Shown: piece after piece, positions 63,933-64,000 of the stretch
Layout: every line of letters starts with the position of its first letter
Numbering within the stretch: the stretch's first letter is position 1
Notes under the pieces: generated by a model
Database searches by the model: none
Seen by the model: only the letters and a program-made list of their open reading frames with translations
Told to the model about the DNA's origin: nothing
Source: Malurus cyaneus samueli
Taxonomy: Eukaryota; Chordata; Aves; Passeriformes; Maluridae
Direction: 5' to 3'
DNA length: 64,000 nt
NCBI GenBank assembly: GCA_009741485.1
Contig: CM019214.1
Span: forward strand, 26,922,081 to 26,986,080
Program-made: the position numbers and the translations under genes

Positions 63933-64000
63933 GTAAACTGTATCTTGGAGGCCTTTGGACATGCTAAGACACCCTTGAATGATTTTTCCAGCTGTTTTAT
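63933..64000 (+). CDS. MYO16: MYO16 exon (partial, cut by window end): switch I region (residues 385-407)
   Basis: Acceptor ACTATTTGCAG at the end of a long T/C-rich stretch; the exon enters in phase 0 and continues past base 64000, with the last two bases (AT) an incomplete codon. It encodes V-N-C-I-L-E-A-F-G-H-A-K-T (385-397), the family's VLEAFGNAKT block, and L-N-D-F-S-S-C-F (399-406), which occupies the place of switch I (normally NxNSSRF). The arginine of switch I is replaced by Cys405, and the second asparagine by Phe402. Confidence 0.94.

Overview
The window is an intron-dominated stretch of a vertebrate nuclear genome, most probably a bird. Eleven short plus-strand coding blocks, each bounded by AG acceptors and GT donors, join in one consistent reading frame. 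The only well-preserved interspersed repeats are CR1 LINEs, whose 3' ends carry the avian-type 'TTCCAACC...ATTCTATG' signature. A turtle or crocodilian is possible but less likely given the short introns. The base composition is AT-rich and no bacterial or viral gene is present.

All eleven blocks belong to one gene, which I identify as MYO16 (unconventional myosin-XVI, also called NYAP3). Together they give 1220 coding bases (406 complete codons plus 2 bases) from the middle of the protein. The first four blocks (8984-38159) encode ankyrin repeats. The next two (39448-45238) encode the linker between ankyrin repeats and motor. The last five (50972-64000) encode the start of the myosin motor, including the P-loop and the first part of switch I. 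The gene is open at both ends: the N-terminal exons lie upstream of base 1, and the last exon runs off the end at base 64000. Residue numbers in this annotation count from the first codon of the 8984 exon.

By region: 1-8983 is intron with no exon recognised. 9093-21917 is a 12.8 kb intron holding one sense CR1. 22043-25805 is intron with little in it. 25932-38083 is a 12.2 kb intron with a GC/CpG-richer patch, strand-asymmetric purine/pyrimidine tracts and a 24-base direct repeat. 38160-39447, 39602-45087 and 45239-50971 are introns, one with a CR1 scrap and one with a 34-base tandem duplication interrupted by an N. 51083-53093 is an intron with two opposed CR1 fragments. 53160-55652 is an intron with a poly-A tract. 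55781-62002 is a 6.2 kb intron with two antisense CR1 copies, one retaining reverse-transcriptase coding remnants. 62109-63932 is the last intron.

I found no new genetic system. The points most worth a second look are inside the protein: a Tyr-Glu-Glu-Ile motif in the ankyrin-motor linker, and a canonical P-loop followed by a switch I in which the usual arginine is a cysteine.
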